The notes under the pieces were generated by a model that worked only from the letters and a program-made list of their open reading frames with translations, was not told the DNA's origin and searched no databases. A stretch of DNA of 64,000 nucleotides from Candidatus Neomicrothrix sp. UBA2974 (lineage in GTDB: Bacteria > Actinomycetota > Acidimicrobiia > Acidimicrobiales > MedAcidi-G1): positions 22,642 to 86,641 of the forward strand of contig DEAU01000017.1 in assembly GCA_002348705.1 (NCBI GenBank). The letters run 5' to 3'. Made by a program: the position numbers and the translations under genes. Below, piece by piece: positions 33,503 through 41,446 of this stretch; the stretch's first letter is position 1, and every line of letters starts with the position of its first letter.

Positions 33503-34596
33503 GTTGCCGCCCAGGCCATGTCTGTGTTCTGAGCCAAGTCGACGTATCGGTCGATCTGGCTGACAGTCGTGGAGATCATGTCGGTTTTACCGAGGTGCCA
33601 GGAGCGGTACCAGTCGACGGTCATGGCCACGGTCTCTGTGAACGGGAGCACAGCGTGCCAGTCGAGCAGGCGAAGGGCCTTGTCGCAGGACAACTTGAGG
33701 AGGTCCGCCTCACGGCCCGCCTGTTCAGATCCGGAGGCGATGTCCCAACGGGCGCCCTCCCATCGGCTGGTCATCGACTCGATGAGATTTGCCACTGTCT
33801 CGTCCTGGTTGGTCCCTGGCCCGAAGTTGAAGGCCTCACCGTCGAGTTCATCATCCTCAAGGAGGCGAACTCCCAGCCAGAGGTAGCCGCTGAGGGGCTC
33901 CAGGACGTGCTGCCAGGGTCTAGTGGCCCGGGGGTTGCGGACGGTGACGGATTTGTTTGCCGACCAGGCTCGGATGCAGTCAGGCACGATTCGGTCGGCT
34001 GCCCAGTCGCCGCCGCCGATTACGTTGCCGGCCCGGGTAGTGGCCATCTTGGTGGCGGAGTCGCGAAGAAAGGAGCGGTGATATGAGTGGGCGACCAGTT
34101 CAGCGCAGCTCTTCGACCCGCTGTAAGGGTCGTGACCACCGAGGTGGTCGGTTTCTCGATAGCCCCAGTTCCACTCTTCATTTCGGTAGGCCTTGTCGCT
34201 GGTTACGAGCACGATTGTTTCGATCCCAGGCCGCTCGCGGACGCACTCGAGCATGTTCACCATGCCCATGGTGTTGACCTCGAAGGTCTCCACTGGATCG
34301 GCAAGCGATTGCAGGACCAAGGGCTGAGCGGCTAAGTGGAAGACAACCTCGGGCCGTCCAGCGTCAATCACTTCGGCGAGGCGGGCCCGGTCGCGGATGT
34401 CGCCTACATGGTGCTCCACGAGGCCGTCCAGACCTAGCAGGTCGAAGATCGAGGGATTGGTGGGGACTCCGTCGGAATAGCCCACGACATTGGCGCCCAG
34501 GTGGTGGAGCCAGAGGCTGAGCCACGCACCCTTGAAGCCTGTGTGCCCGGTCACAAGCACTCGTCTTCCGGCGTAGGCGTCGCAGAGTCGGTTCAC
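33499..34596 (-). CDS. rfbG: CDP-glucose 4,6-dehydratase
   Basis: This 365-residue extended SDR converts CDP-glucose to CDP-4-keto-6-deoxyglucose, the entry to 3,6-dideoxyhexoses and related sugars. It has VTGHTGFKGAWLSLWL at the NAD site, HLAAQPLVLQSL, and active site Tyr/Lys in DPYSGSKSCAEL. These are family hallmarks. It overlaps genes on both sides by 4 bp on the minus strand, forming a three-gene unit. Key follow-on enzymes (E1/E3 dehydrase) are not in this window. Confidence 0.92.
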   Translation of the reverse strand: MNRLCDAYAGRRVLVTGHTGFKGAWLSLWLHHLGANVVGYSDGVPTNPSIFDLLGLDGLVEHHVGDIRDRARLAEVIDAGRPEVVFHLAAQPLVLQSLADPVETFEVNTMGMVNMLECVRERPGIETIVLVTSDKAYRNEEWNWGYRETDHLGGHDPYSGSKSCAELVAHSYHRSFLRDSATKMATTRAGNVIGGGDWAADRIVPDCIRAWSANKSVTVRNPRATRPWQHVLEPLSGYLWLGVRLLEDDELDGEAFNFGPGTNQDETVANLIESMTSRWEGARWDIASGSEQAGREADLLKLSCDKALRLLDWHAVLPFTETVAMTVDWYRSWHLGKTDMISTTVSQIDRYVDLAQNTDMAWAAT

Positions 34597-35534
34597 CAGT
34601 TTTCTCCTCGGGCCTTCAGGACGTCTCTGATCACCAGCGAGACCTCGTGATGGAGATCATTTGGGTGAGGTCCGGAAACCTCTTCAATTCTCGACGAGTC
34701 GAGGTCGAAGGTGGGTTTGTTGTCTGGGTCATCAGGGTGTTCGATGACGACGGGTCGCCCATGATACCGCGCCGCCGCGTCCGCGACCGTCTGGGCAAAT
34801 TCGCCGACGGTTGTTGTCACACCACCTCCGACGTTGAGGACCTCGTAGCGACCCGGTTTTGGGGCCCGAGCCAATACGGCGTCGATTAGATGGTGTAGCC
34901 GGGCGCGAGCCAAGAGGTCTCGCGGCGTAGAGGCTGGAGAGCGCAGAACGATGCGAGCGTTAGTGAGCGCCATGTCGGCCAATTCGTGAGTAAACGAAAT
35001 CTTTGAGCGTTGGCCATAGAACGGATCGGCCCCAACGAGGTTGGACATCCGGAGGATGGTGACGTCGATGCCGTGGCGCTCCGTGGCGCTCCAGAGGGCC
35101 TGCTCGTTGGCGAGGTGCGCCTTGCCGTAGTGGTTAGTTGGTCGCGCCGGTGAGGCTTCGGTGAGCCTGCCGGCCAGTGTCCCGTATACCCAGACCGTTG
35201 AGAAGGAGAGGACGGAACGCAGTCCCCGTTTGGACAGATGGTCGACAACTTTGGTGATCCAATTCGGTGCGGCTTCACCGTCGAGGACCAATGGGCAGAT
35301 CACGGCGATCGGCACGGACTCGACACATAGGCCGCTAGTGGGGTGGCGAAGGTCGAGTCGAATCTCATCGACGAGCGGGTGGTTGAAACCGGGTGAGGGT
35401 CGCCGAGAGGCGGCGGTGACCTGCCGGCCATTCTCGGCGAGGTGGAGGCAGAGAGGAGAGCCGACATGACCAGTTCCCCCCACTACTAGGACTGGGGTCA
35501 ATGCCCGGTCTGTGTTCGGCGGGTCGGCGACCAT
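34593..35534 (-). CDS. NAD-dependent epimerase/dehydratase (extended SDR)
   Basis: About 313 residues with VLVVGGTGHVGSPL at the cofactor site, FSTVWVYGTL and YGKAHLANE (Tyr/Lys). It is a nucleotide-sugar epimerase or reductase whose substrate is unknown; likely partners are the CDP-glucose dehydratase and RmlC-like gene behind it. I choose the ATG at 35534 over the GTG at 35555 because TAGCGT lies 7 nt upstream on the minus strand. First gene of the three-gene sugar operon, divergent from the glycosyltransferase. Confidence 0.87.
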   Translation of the reverse strand: MVADPPNTDRALTPVLVVGGTGHVGSPLCLHLAENGRQVTAASRRPSPGFNHPLVDEIRLDLRHPTSGLCVESVPIAVICPLVLDGEAAPNWITKVVDHLSKRGLRSVLSFSTVWVYGTLAGRLTEASPARPTNHYGKAHLANEQALWSATERHGIDVTILRMSNLVGADPFYGQRSKISFTHELADMALTNARIVLRSPASTPRDLLARARLHHLIDAVLARAPKPGRYEVLNVGGGVTTTVGEFAQTVADAAARYHGRPVVIEHPDDPDNKPTFDLDSSRIEEVSGPHPNDLHHEVSLVIRDVLKARGENW

Positions 35535-35603
35535 CGCGACGACGCTAGCAACCACCTTGACCGCGGCCCGAACGCTTGATGGGCTGGTCGCTAGGGTCGT
35601 CGT

Positions 35604-36518
35604 ATGTCACTTGGATTACCCCTGTTCTCAGTGGTGATTCCGACATACAACCGGGCCGGGCACATCGGCAGGTGTCTCGAATCAGTTCTGGTGCAGGACT
35701 TTGACGAACTCGAAGTGGTGGTGGTCGATAACGCGTCGACCGACGAGACGGTTTTGGTGGCTGCTTCGTATAGCGACCGTTTAAGCGTGAGGGTTCTCGT
35801 CAACGATGCGAACTACGAGCGGTCCTTCTCCCGAAATCGCGGAGCGGCTGAAGCTTTCGGACGGTTTGTGGTGTTCCTAGACTCTGATGACGTCCTGCAG
35901 CCGGGAGCGCTCAAGAGGGCCAGTAACTTTATCGCTGAGGACCCGACTCGCCGATTCTTCTTCCAGCTCCTCCGGGTAGTCGACGAGGACGGAGAGACCG
36001 TTTACCAACCGAGAGTCGGTAGTGGCTCTATGGCGCGGGTTCTTGCCGAGGGCAACCCTCTGTCCTGTTCAGGCGTTTATGTGGAGCGAGAGCTCTTCCT
36101 CCGGCACCGATTTGAGGAGTCGAGCGAACTGATAGCGAGTGAGGACTGGCACTGCTGGATTCGGGTCGCCGCCGAAGAGTCACCAGAGGTGTGCCCGGGT
36201 CCCGGTGCTCTCCTTGTGGAGCATGCAGGACGAACGATGGCAGTCGACTCCTGGCGAGACGCGGAGAGACGGTTTCACATACTCACTGAGGACCTACTGG
36301 GGAGATCCGATGTGGCCCGCTACCTGGAGCCGCACCGATCACTCTTCCTAGCTACTCAGCAGCACTATGTCGCCGTCAAGGCCGCGAGGCAGGGTGATCG
36401 AGTTGCGTCGGCCATCCGCTTTGTCCGGTCGATTCGGAGGTCGCCTCGACTGGTCTTTACGAGGCGGACCCTCCACCTCGTACGCCTCTGGTTGGGCTGG
36501 TCCCGCCGGGTTCCCTAG
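35604..36518 (+). CDS. glycosyltransferase family 2
   Basis: This 304-residue GT-A enzyme opens FSVVIPTYNRAGHIGRCLES and has the metal/nucleotide-sugar acidic motif VFLDSDDVLQPG. GT2 enzymes add sugars to surface polysaccharides or glycolipids. The ATG has TAGGGT (35592-35597) ending 6 nt before it and no Shine-Dalgarno. It is flanked by sugar-modifying epimerases and convergent with the next one, overlapping its stop by 4 bp on the opposite strand. Confidence 0.92.
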   Translation: MSLGLPLFSVVIPTYNRAGHIGRCLESVLVQDFDELEVVVVDNASTDETVLVAASYSDRLSVRVLVNDANYERSFSRNRGAAEAFGRFVVFLDSDDVLQPGALKRASNFIAEDPTRRFFFQLLRVVDEDGETVYQPRVGSGSMARVLAEGNPLSCSGVYVERELFLRHRFEESSELIASEDWHCWIRVAAEESPEVCPGPGALLVEHAGRTMAVDSWRDAERRFHILTEDLLGRSDVARYLEPHRSLFLATQQHYVAVKAARQGDRVASAIRFVRSIRRSPRLVFTRRTLHLVRLWLGWSRRVP

Positions 36519-37450
36519 GTCGGACGGTTCGGAACTGGATCTCGGCCCCGTCGGGCCTCGAGAGCGGAAATCATGCCAGAACGCCAATCGACAGTGCAGG
36601 GTCCGGTGATCGAACGACGCTTCGTGGCATCGGCGGCACTACCCGGTTGGCTGCCTGCAAGGTCGTAGTAGGTCGGCCTCGGATCGACGCCAAGGTGCTG
36701 GCCGAAGAGGTCCACCCAGTCTTCGGCAGTTACTACTTCGTCGCCGCACCAGTTGACGATGGTTGCTGGCGTCGACGCGGCGTCCAGCAGGGGTGCTAGT
36801 TGGTTTGTCATATCCTCCTCGTGAATCGGGCTGTAGGGGTTGGGCCCAGGTGCGCGCAGCCATACAGGCTCTCCTGTGGCCACCCAGTCAGCGTGGTAGG
36901 CGGGTAGCCCACCGTTGGGTCCGTAGCTGGCGTTAATCCGGGCGATTGTGGTGGGCAGGCCGAGGACTCTGGCCATGGTGCGGGCTACCGCTTCCTGAGA
37001 AACCTTGGATACCCCGTAGTTTGGACTGTGGGGAGCGGTGGCGTCACCGAGCGGGTCGGTCTCGACGTATGAATGCCATGGATCCTCGTGAGCCCGGTAG
37101 ACCGAATTTGTCGAAGCGACAAGCGCGGCCTCGGCGTTGCGGCAGTGGGCCATGACTAGTCCCGTGGCCTCGGCGTTAGCCCGAATAGCGCGGTCATGAT
37201 CGAGCGTCCGTCCCTGCCAGACGGCGAAGTGGACGAGGTGGGTGAAGTCATCGGGCAGGTCGCTGAGGTTGCCGTCAGCTAGGTCTGCGCTATGGGTTCG
37301 GACCCCGATGGTTTCAGAGCGTTCTCGGCTGCCTTCAGCGGTGAAACGCGCTACTCCCCACACCTCGTTATCGCGGGCTAGGAAGCGGGCGATTGGGTGG
37401 CCGATCTGGCCTGTCAGCCCTGTGATAAGGATCTTGCGGTCGGAAAGCAC
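36515..37450 (-). CDS. NAD(P)-dependent epimerase/dehydratase (extended SDR)
   Basis: This 311-residue extended SDR has ILITGLTGQIGHPIARFLAR as cofactor site and NYGVSKVSQEAVAR with Tyr and Lys. It is typical of nucleotide-sugar epimerases and similar oxidoreductases; no substrate can be named. The GTG at 37450 has TAGCAT 6 nt upstream on the minus strand. It ends the surface-sugar stretch; its promoter region is a 325-bp gap shared with the next SDR. Confidence 0.87.
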   Translation of the reverse strand: MLSDRKILITGLTGQIGHPIARFLARDNEVWGVARFTAEGSRERSETIGVRTHSADLADGNLSDLPDDFTHLVHFAVWQGRTLDHDRAIRANAEATGLVMAHCRNAEAALVASTNSVYRAHEDPWHSYVETDPLGDATAPHSPNYGVSKVSQEAVARTMARVLGLPTTIARINASYGPNGGLPAYHADWVATGEPVWLRAPGPNPYSPIHEEDMTNQLAPLLDAASTPATIVNWCGDEVVTAEDWVDLFGQHLGVDPRPTYYDLAGSQPGSAADATKRRSITGPCTVDWRSGMISALEARRGRDPVPNRPT

Positions 37451-37775
37451 AAAGCGATGCTAGGGAATCCTGTTCTGAGGAGCCCTGCCGAAGGGAGCCA
37501 CCCTGAGCGAAACCACCGGCGACTGCGAGGTGGATGGAGCGGAGAAGAGGCGACCCAGCGGTTCCGGCGAGATTCAGGCAGTCAGTATGGTGTCACCACC
37601 AACGAACGCCTCGAACGGTGAAGTCGCCGTGTTCGGTGGGCAGTCCGGGGACATTACGCGGAATGACGATTTACTTGCTGGATCGCGTCATCAGAGCTTT
37701 GCTGAGGCAGTGTCATGTCTAGGAACACCCCGGATGGCAGGGGCTACTGACCGTGCGGGAGAAAACGAGAGAACC
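37451..37775. other. intergenic region without a recognised gene
   Basis: This is 325 bp between divergent genes. An open frame continues upstream of the SDR at 37776 from 37530, but that stretch is unlike any SDR N-terminus. Apart from the minus-strand -10 near 37457-37462, I see no clear regulatory site, RNA or peptide. Confidence 0.4.
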
Positions 37776-38552
37776 ATGCTGGATCGCGAGGGGATTGCCA
37801 GACTGCACGACCTGACGGGTCGGGTGGCCCTGGTGACCGGAGGCAGCCGGGGCATCGGCCTAGCTGTGGCCCAAGCGTTCGCCGCCCAGGGGGCGAAGGT
37901 GGTGGTCTCCAGTCGCAAGGCACGCGCTTGCGACGAGGCCGCCGCAGCTATTCAGGAGGCTGGTGGCGAGGCGTTGTCTGTCGCTGCCCACGTCGGTGAG
38001 CCCGAAGATCTGAGGAACCTGGTGGCGACTGCCGTCAAATCGTTTGGCGGCATCGACGTGCTGGTCAACAACGCCGCCAATCCACTGGCTCTGCCCATCG
38101 GAGAGATAACAGCCGAGGCGTTTGCCAAATCATTTGAGGTCAACGTCCGCGGTCCGCTCTTTCTTTTCCAAGCCTGTTTAGAGCACCTGCTGGATTCCGA
38201 GCACGCGGCAGTCGTCAATGTGATCTCGGCCGGAGCGTTCCTCCACACCCCGGGTGGCTCGCTATACGGGGCGGGCAAAGCAGCTTTGCTGCACTTCACC
38301 CGTTCGATGGCAGCCGAATTCGCCGATCAGGGGATTCGGGTAAACGCGCTCGCGCCCGGACCGACTGATACCACGATGGTGCGAAAGACGGGTTCAAGGG
38401 CAGCTGCCTCCATGGCTCAATCGACAAGGCTTAAACGCCTTGCTGAAGTAGACGAGATGGTTGGTGCTGTCCTTTATCTCGCGTCGGATGCATCCAGCTA
38501 CATGACGGGACAGTGTCTAACCGTGGATGGTGGGCTAGTACCCGCTCGGTAA
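37776..38552 (+). CDS. short-chain dehydrogenase/reductase
   Basis: This 258-residue FabG-like SDR has RVALVTGGSRGIGLAVAQ, NNAANP, active-site Ser and LYGAGKAALL, and the ending SYMTGQCLTVDGG. The substrate is unknown; the following two SDRs resemble steroid C/D-ring enzymes, so a role there is plausible. The start is the ATG at 37776, MLDREGIARLHDLTGRVAL. The Shine-Dalgarno is weak. It is first of three tandem plus-strand SDRs. Confidence 0.9.
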   Translation: MLDREGIARLHDLTGRVALVTGGSRGIGLAVAQAFAAQGAKVVVSSRKARACDEAAAAIQEAGGEALSVAAHVGEPEDLRNLVATAVKSFGGIDVLVNNAANPLALPIGEITAEAFAKSFEVNVRGPLFLFQACLEHLLDSEHAAVVNVISAGAFLHTPGGSLYGAGKAALLHFTRSMAAEFADQGIRVNALAPGPTDTTMVRKTGSRAAASMAQSTRLKRLAEVDEMVGAVLYLASDASSYMTGQCLTVDGGLVPAR

Positions 38553-38576
38553 GGCGCCGATAGGGTGGTTGCGTAT

Positions 38577-38591
38577 CTGACGGCCCGTCAG
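38577..38591. promoter_or_regulatory. palindromic operator candidate CTGAC-N5-GTCAG (site 1)
   Basis: CTGAC-GGCCC-GTCAG lies 60 bp before the SDR at 38652. The same half-sites and spacing recur at 45999-46013, at the ipdA promoter. It suits a TetR-type repressor of the cluster. Confidence 0.6.
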
Positions 38592-38651
38592 GAAATAACA
38601 CCTTGGGTCGGTTCCCGACGGCCCTCGACTCACTCGGAGTGAAGCAGGACA

Positions 38652-39575
38652 ATGGGCCACCTCGAAGGAAAGAACATCGCCGTCACCGGCGCCGGGAACG
38701 GCATAGGGCGAGCAATCGCCATTGCTTGCGCCGCCGAAGGCGCCAATGTGGTGGTCGCTGATTACGGCGTGTCAATTGACGGCAGCGACCCCTCGAGCGA
38801 AGTAGCCGACGGCGTAGTGGACGAGATCAAAGCCGCTGGAGGGGAGGCCGTGGCCGTGGCCGGCGACGTTTCAGTGATGGAGGTCGGCCAGAGCGTCGTA
38901 GACGCCGCTCTGGACTTCTGGGGCTCCATTGACGGTGTGGTCTGCGTGGCCGGCATCGTTCGCGAGCGGATGTTGTTCAACATGAGCGAGGATGAGTTCG
39001 ATGAAGTAGTGCGCGTTCACCTCAAAGGTCACTTCACGCTCTACAAAGCCGCCTCGGCAGTCATGCGCAAGCAGGAAACCGGTGGAAGCCTTATCGGTTT
39101 CACGTCAGGCGCCTTTGTGGCATCGACGGCTCAGGCCAACTACTCGGCGGCCAAGGGAGGCATTGTCTCGCTCACCCGCAGCGCGGCGTTTTCTCTCCGG
39201 AAATACGGCATCAACGCCAACTGCATTGCCCCAGCGGCTATGACTCGGATGTCGGAGAACGTGCCGTTTGAGATCGAAGCTGGCAGTCCCGAAGCCATCG
39301 CTCCGTTGGCCATCTATTTGCTTTCGGACAGTGCCCGGCATGTCACGGCCCAGATATACACCTGCACCGGGCGACGGATCGCGGTGTGGAACCAGCCCGC
39401 CGAGGTACGTCACATGTGGGCGGAGGACGGCGAGACATTTACTGTCGACGAGATTGCGACCAAGCTTCCAGTCGCCATTGGCGAGGAGGAAATGCCTATG
39501 TTCGCCGACTTGGATCGCCGTATGAATGAGATGGCGGCCGCCAAAGATTCTGGGGCCGGTGGGGCTGGTTCCTGA
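38652..39575 (+). CDS. SDR resembling Rv3548c of the cholesterol-ring regulon
   Basis: This 307-residue SDR has KNIAVTGAGNGIGRAIAIAC, a long second strand loop (YGVSIDGSDPSSEVADGVVD), RMLFNMSEDEFDEVVRVHLK, NYSAAKGG, and a C-terminal extension after the core. This layout matches mycobacterial Rv3548c, part of the KstR2 regulon for steroid C and D rings; the match is from memory. It probably oxidises a hydroxyacyl-CoA. A palindrome (38577-38591) precedes it by 60 bp, and ipdF follows after 33 bp. Confidence 0.85.
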   Translation: MGHLEGKNIAVTGAGNGIGRAIAIACAAEGANVVVADYGVSIDGSDPSSEVADGVVDEIKAAGGEAVAVAGDVSVMEVGQSVVDAALDFWGSIDGVVCVAGIVRERMLFNMSEDEFDEVVRVHLKGHFTLYKAASAVMRKQETGGSLIGFTSGAFVASTAQANYSAAKGGIVSLTRSAAFSLRKYGINANCIAPAAMTRMSENVPFEIEAGSPEAIAPLAIYLLSDSARHVTAQIYTCTGRRIAVWNQPAEVRHMWAEDGETFTVDEIATKLPVAIGEEEMPMFADLDRRMNEMAAAKDSGAGGAGS

Positions 39576-39608
39576 GTCGACTGCCTCTCCGCATCTACCC
39601 TCGTAGCG

Positions 39609-40397
39609 ATGGAGCCCACCCGTCCCATTCCCGAGTACGTGCCTGGTCATGGACTGCTAGTTGATCGGGTTGTGGTTGTAACGGCGGCCGCGGGGATGGG
39701 CATCGGTGCGGCAGTAGCCCGAAAGGCGGTCGAGGAGGGGGCCACTGTGGTCGTGTCCGACGTCCATGAGCGACGACTTGCCGAGTCCGCCGAGGCTCTG
39801 GCTGAAATCTCGGGAGTCCGTCCGCTGAGTCGCGTGTGTGATGTCCGAGATGAGGACCAGGTGACCGGTCTGTTGGACGCAGCGGTAGCCGAGCACGGCC
39901 GCATTGACGTTTTGGTCAACAACGCCGGCCTTGGTGGGGACACACGCCTAGTCGACATGGCCGATGAGGAGTGGGACCGTGTTCTGGGCATCAGTCTGAC
40001 CGGCACTATGCGTTGCACCAGAGCTGCGATGCGGATCATGGGTGGACAAGGCCATGGGGTCATCGTCAACAACTCCTCGGTTCTGGGTTGGCGGGCCCAG
40101 ATTGGGCAGAGCCATTACGCGGCGGCCAAGGCAGGAGTAATGGCCCTGACTCGTTGTGCCGCCATGGAAGGCGTGGACCTTGGGGTTCGGGTTAATTGTG
40201 TGGCGCCCAGCCTCGCCACGCATCCCTTCCTGGCAAAGACCAGCAGCGAGGAACTCTTGGCCGAGCTGGCCTCCCGCGAGGCTTTTGGTCGGGGTGCCGA
40301 GCCTTGGGAGGTAGCCAACGTAGTGGTCTTCTTGGCCAGTGATTACTCCTCGTACCTCACCGGCGAGGTGGTTTCGGTATCCAGCCAGCGAGCCTGA
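39609..40397 (+). CDS. ipdF: SDR resembling IpdF (HIP-CoA pathway hydroxyacyl-CoA dehydrogenase)
   Basis: This 262-residue SDR starts with the unusual YVPGHGLLVDRVVVVTAAAG and has MGIGAAVARKAVEEGATVV, NNSSVLGWRAQIGQSHYAAA and SDYSSYLTGEVVSVSSQRA. These stretches are those I recall for IpdF (Rv3559c), which oxidises a hydroxy intermediate from the steroid C/D-ring remnant HIP-CoA. Active Tyr/Lys sit in HYAAAK. TACCCT (39596-39601) lies 7 nt before the ATG, so the gene has its own, probably leaderless, transcript. Confidence 0.85.
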   Translation: MEPTRPIPEYVPGHGLLVDRVVVVTAAAGMGIGAAVARKAVEEGATVVVSDVHERRLAESAEALAEISGVRPLSRVCDVRDEDQVTGLLDAAVAEHGRIDVLVNNAGLGGDTRLVDMADEEWDRVLGISLTGTMRCTRAAMRIMGGQGHGVIVNNSSVLGWRAQIGQSHYAAAKAGVMALTRCAAMEGVDLGVRVNCVAPSLATHPFLAKTSSEELLAELASREAFGRGAEPWEVANVVVFLASDYSSYLTGEVVSVSSQRA

Positions 40398-40424
40398 GTC
40401 ACGGGGCCGCCTCGGGTTGCAAGA

Positions 40425-41408
40425 TCAGGTCAGGCGCCAGTCGGCCTTCCAGTCTTCCTCGACTCCGTCCCGGGTTTCGTTATCGTCGGCCTCTTTCGGT
40501 TCGGCTACAGCGCGACCGGCTCGGGAAAGGGCTACGAGGTGGGAGTGAACGGACGCTGCCGCGGCCTTGTGCAGGTCCACGTGGATATCAGCGTAAAGAT
40601 CGGTCACGATCGACCGGATGTCCCGTGGGCCATTAGCCAGGGCCGCGACGATCTGGTGCTCGCGCATCTCACGGTGGCTAATTAGCGAGCGGACGTACCG
40701 TGTCGGATTGGTCAATGGGGGTCCATGGGTGGGGCGGTAGGTCGTCTCCGGGCGACTGAGCAGGCGCCGAAGGTTTGCTAGATAGTCGTTGAGGTCGCCA
40801 TCCGGCGCCGGGACGACAGTGGTTGACCATCCCATGACGTGATCGCCAGTGAACAGCGTCGACTCTTCGCGGAGAGCGAAACACAAATGGTTGGAGATGT
40901 GGCCCGGCGTATGTAGGACTTCGAAGCCATACCCGTCGCCGTCGAGAACATCGCCGTCTCCGACAACCACGTCGGGGACAAAGTCCCGGTCGCCTGCGCC
41001 CTCGCCGTCCTCGGGTTCTTCACCGGCTTCCAAAGCACGGCGGACCCGATTTTCGTGAGCGATGACGGCCTCGGGCGGGTGGGGACCGAAACCGAAGGTC
41101 GTTGCCCCAGTGGCCTCGCGCACCGCTGTGGTGGCGGGGGAATGATCGGGGTGAGTGTGCGTTACGAGTAGATGGGTTACCCGCTGGCCCTCGACGGCCT
41201 GCAGCACTGCAGCTACGTGGAGGTCGTCGTCCGGCCCGGCATCGACGATGGATACTTCTCCTCCCGATGGCGGGCCGACGATGAAGGTCCCGGTGCCGTG
41301 GTAGGTGAATTTTGACGGATTGTTGGCAACCACCCTCCGGACCATCGGCGATACCTGCTCCACAACCCCGTAGGGGGGAGGGTCCTCGAAGTGAAACTCG
41401 GGAGGCAC
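40425..41408 (-). CDS. MBL-fold metallo-hydrolase (LACTB2-like)
   Basis: This 327-residue hydrolase has the metal motif LLVTHTHPDHSPA, TPGHISNHLCF and FTGDHVMGWSTTVV, with a helical C-terminal domain (from about residue 230). It resembles the LACTB2/glyoxalase-II-like group that cuts esters, thioesters or RNA; the substrate is unknown. It follows the sulfite reductase by 38 bp on the same strand and may be its last operon member. The start is a GTG at 41408 after a weak CAGGA. Confidence 0.88.
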   Translation of the reverse strand: MPPEFHFEDPPPYGVVEQVSPMVRRVVANNPSKFTYHGTGTFIVGPPSGGEVSIVDAGPDDDLHVAAVLQAVEGQRVTHLLVTHTHPDHSPATTAVREATGATTFGFGPHPPEAVIAHENRVRRALEAGEEPEDGEGAGDRDFVPDVVVGDGDVLDGDGYGFEVLHTPGHISNHLCFALREESTLFTGDHVMGWSTTVVPAPDGDLNDYLANLRRLLSRPETTYRPTHGPPLTNPTRYVRSLISHREMREHQIVAALANGPRDIRSIVTDLYADIHVDLHKAAAASVHSHLVALSRAGRAVAEPKEADDNETRDGVEEDWKADWRLT

Positions 41409-41446
41409 AAAAGCATCCTGCCTGATGTGACGTCGTCAGGTGGCGA

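Noticed and set aside
37530..37775. Long N-terminus for the SDR at 37776
   Set aside because: The stretch is unlike any SDR and the core starts normally at 37776.
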